A stretch of DNA of 12,142 nt from Acidimicrobiia bacterium (GTDB lineage: Bacteria; Actinomycetota; Acidimicrobiia; UBA5794; JAOTWH01), in assembly GCA_029863035.1 (NCBI GenBank), contig JAOTWH010000053.1:1-12142 (forward strand). Reading direction: 5' to 3'. The translations under genes and the position numbers were made by a program. The notes under the pieces are model-generated. The model did not search any database. It saw only the letters and a list, made by a program, of their open reading frames with translations, and was not told the origin of the DNA. Of the stretch, positions 11,741 to 12,142 are shown piece after piece (the first letter of the stretch is position 1; each line of letters opens with the position of its first letter).

Positions 11741-12142
11741 GTGGACCTCGATTCTGCCGTCGCCGAGTTCGAGGCCATCGTCTCCGGCCAAGCCCGCCTG
11801 GGAGGGGAAGAGGTCGACGAAGCGGCCGAGGCGCTGCTCACAGCGGCGCGTCCCGGCCTGGAGAGACTGGCGTTTCGCTTGGCAGAGCAGGCGGCCGTCG
11901 AGGTTTCGGCTCAACTGCCCGAGGCAACGGTAGAAGTTGTGGTGTCGGAGGGGGAGCCAACCCTCGCCGTCAGGTCTTCTTCATCCGCCGAGACCAAGCG
12001 TTTCAGCGGCGAAGACCTCGAGGCGCGTCTCACCCTGCGCCTTCCGGCCGAGCTCAAGGAACAGGTGGAGAATTGCGCCCAAGAAAGCGGTGATTCGGTG
12101 AATAGCTTTGTGGTCCATTCCCTCATGGGAGCTGCTCGGCGC
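11741..12142 (+). CDS. Ribbon-helix-helix protein, 5' part (runs off window)
   Basis: 134 codons are visible with no stop before the window end. Residues 1-75 are helical and acidic (AEFEAIVSGQARLGGEEVDEA, then LERLAFRLAEQAAVEVSAQLP and VEVVVSEG). A polar linker RSSSSAETKRFSGED (78-92) joins them to LEARLTLRLPAELKEQVE (93-110) and ESGDSVNSFVVHSLMGAARR (115-134). The latter pair is a HicB/Arc-type ribbon-helix-helix: a short beta strand, LPxEL, a helix, SVNxFV, a helix. The order resembles actinobacterial proteins (helical domain plus RHH) that are often followed by a DUF4097 beta-strand protein, but this is from memory and the partner is outside the window. The start is GTG, directly after the small ORF's TAA; AGGA is at 11727-11730. 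It is the probable regulator of the palindromic operator upstream. Confidence 0.75.
   Translation, partial: MDLDSAVAEFEAIVSGQARLGGEEVDEAAEALLTAARPGLERLAFRLAEQAAVEVSAQLPEATVEVVVSEGEPTLAVRSSSSAETKRFSGEDLEARLTLRLPAELKEQVENCAQESGDSVNSFVVHSLMGAARR

Noticed and set aside
11670..11933. 87-aa plus-strand frame
   Set aside because: It overlaps the small ORF and the RHH gene in another frame, lacks a ribosome binding site, and shows no family character.

Overview
The window is gene-dense, high-GC bacterial DNA. GTG and TTG starts, possible leaderless promoters, an ImuA/ImuB mutasome pair and an MFE-2-like short-chain dehydrogenase all suggest an actinobacterium, possibly of the class Acidimicrobiia. 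That placement is an impression from protein character, not a search result.

Left part (1-4711): the 3' end of an imuA-like gene overlaps imuB, a catalytically dead Y-family polymerase homologue. It is followed by convergent plsC (lysophosphatidate acyltransferase), then a divergent YcaQ/AlkX-type DNA glycosylase only 20 bp from plsC, then a convergent membrane-anchored beta-propeller-like protein of unknown function. Two DNA-damage genes (imuB and ycaQ) flank plsC.

Middle (4765-6686): a short-chain dehydrogenase resembling the (3R)-hydroxyacyl-CoA dehydrogenase domain of peroxisomal MFE-2 is coupled through a TTGA overlap to an unusual single-chain fusion. The fusion joins 5-formyltetrahydrofolate cyclo-ligase to a YbaK-type aminoacyl-tRNA deacylase.

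Thiamine operon (10979 down to 6672, minus strand): a TPP riboswitch leads into thiN (thiamine pyrophosphokinase), thiB (lipoprotein thiamine-binding protein), thiP (two-domain permease) and thiQ (ATPase with a C-terminal extension). Each gene overlaps the next by 1-4 bases (ATGA, ATGA, TGATG). Thiamine is captured outside, imported, and pyrophosphorylated inside to TPP, which then represses the operon through the riboswitch. The first in-frame ATG of thiN lies inside the riboswitch aptamer, so a downstream GTG is preferred.

Right part (10991-12142): a small DUF559 (Vsr-like endonuclease fold) gene sits between GC-rich two-hairpin repeats in inverted orientation, with a third, decayed copy in tandem on the right. 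This looks like a small mobile or REP-like unit wedged beside the thiamine riboswitch. After it comes an AT-rich promoter whose -35 and -10 lie in the arms of a 30-bp perfect inverted repeat. That promoter drives a 41-aa basic small ORF and, directly abutting it, a ribbon-helix-helix protein that runs off the window end; the layout suggests autoregulation.

No stretch longer than 300 bases lacks a gene. The two largest non-coding stretches (10875-11077 and 11423-11614) are explained by the riboswitch, the repeats and the promoter/operator. No tRNA, rRNA, CRISPR array or insertion sequence was seen.
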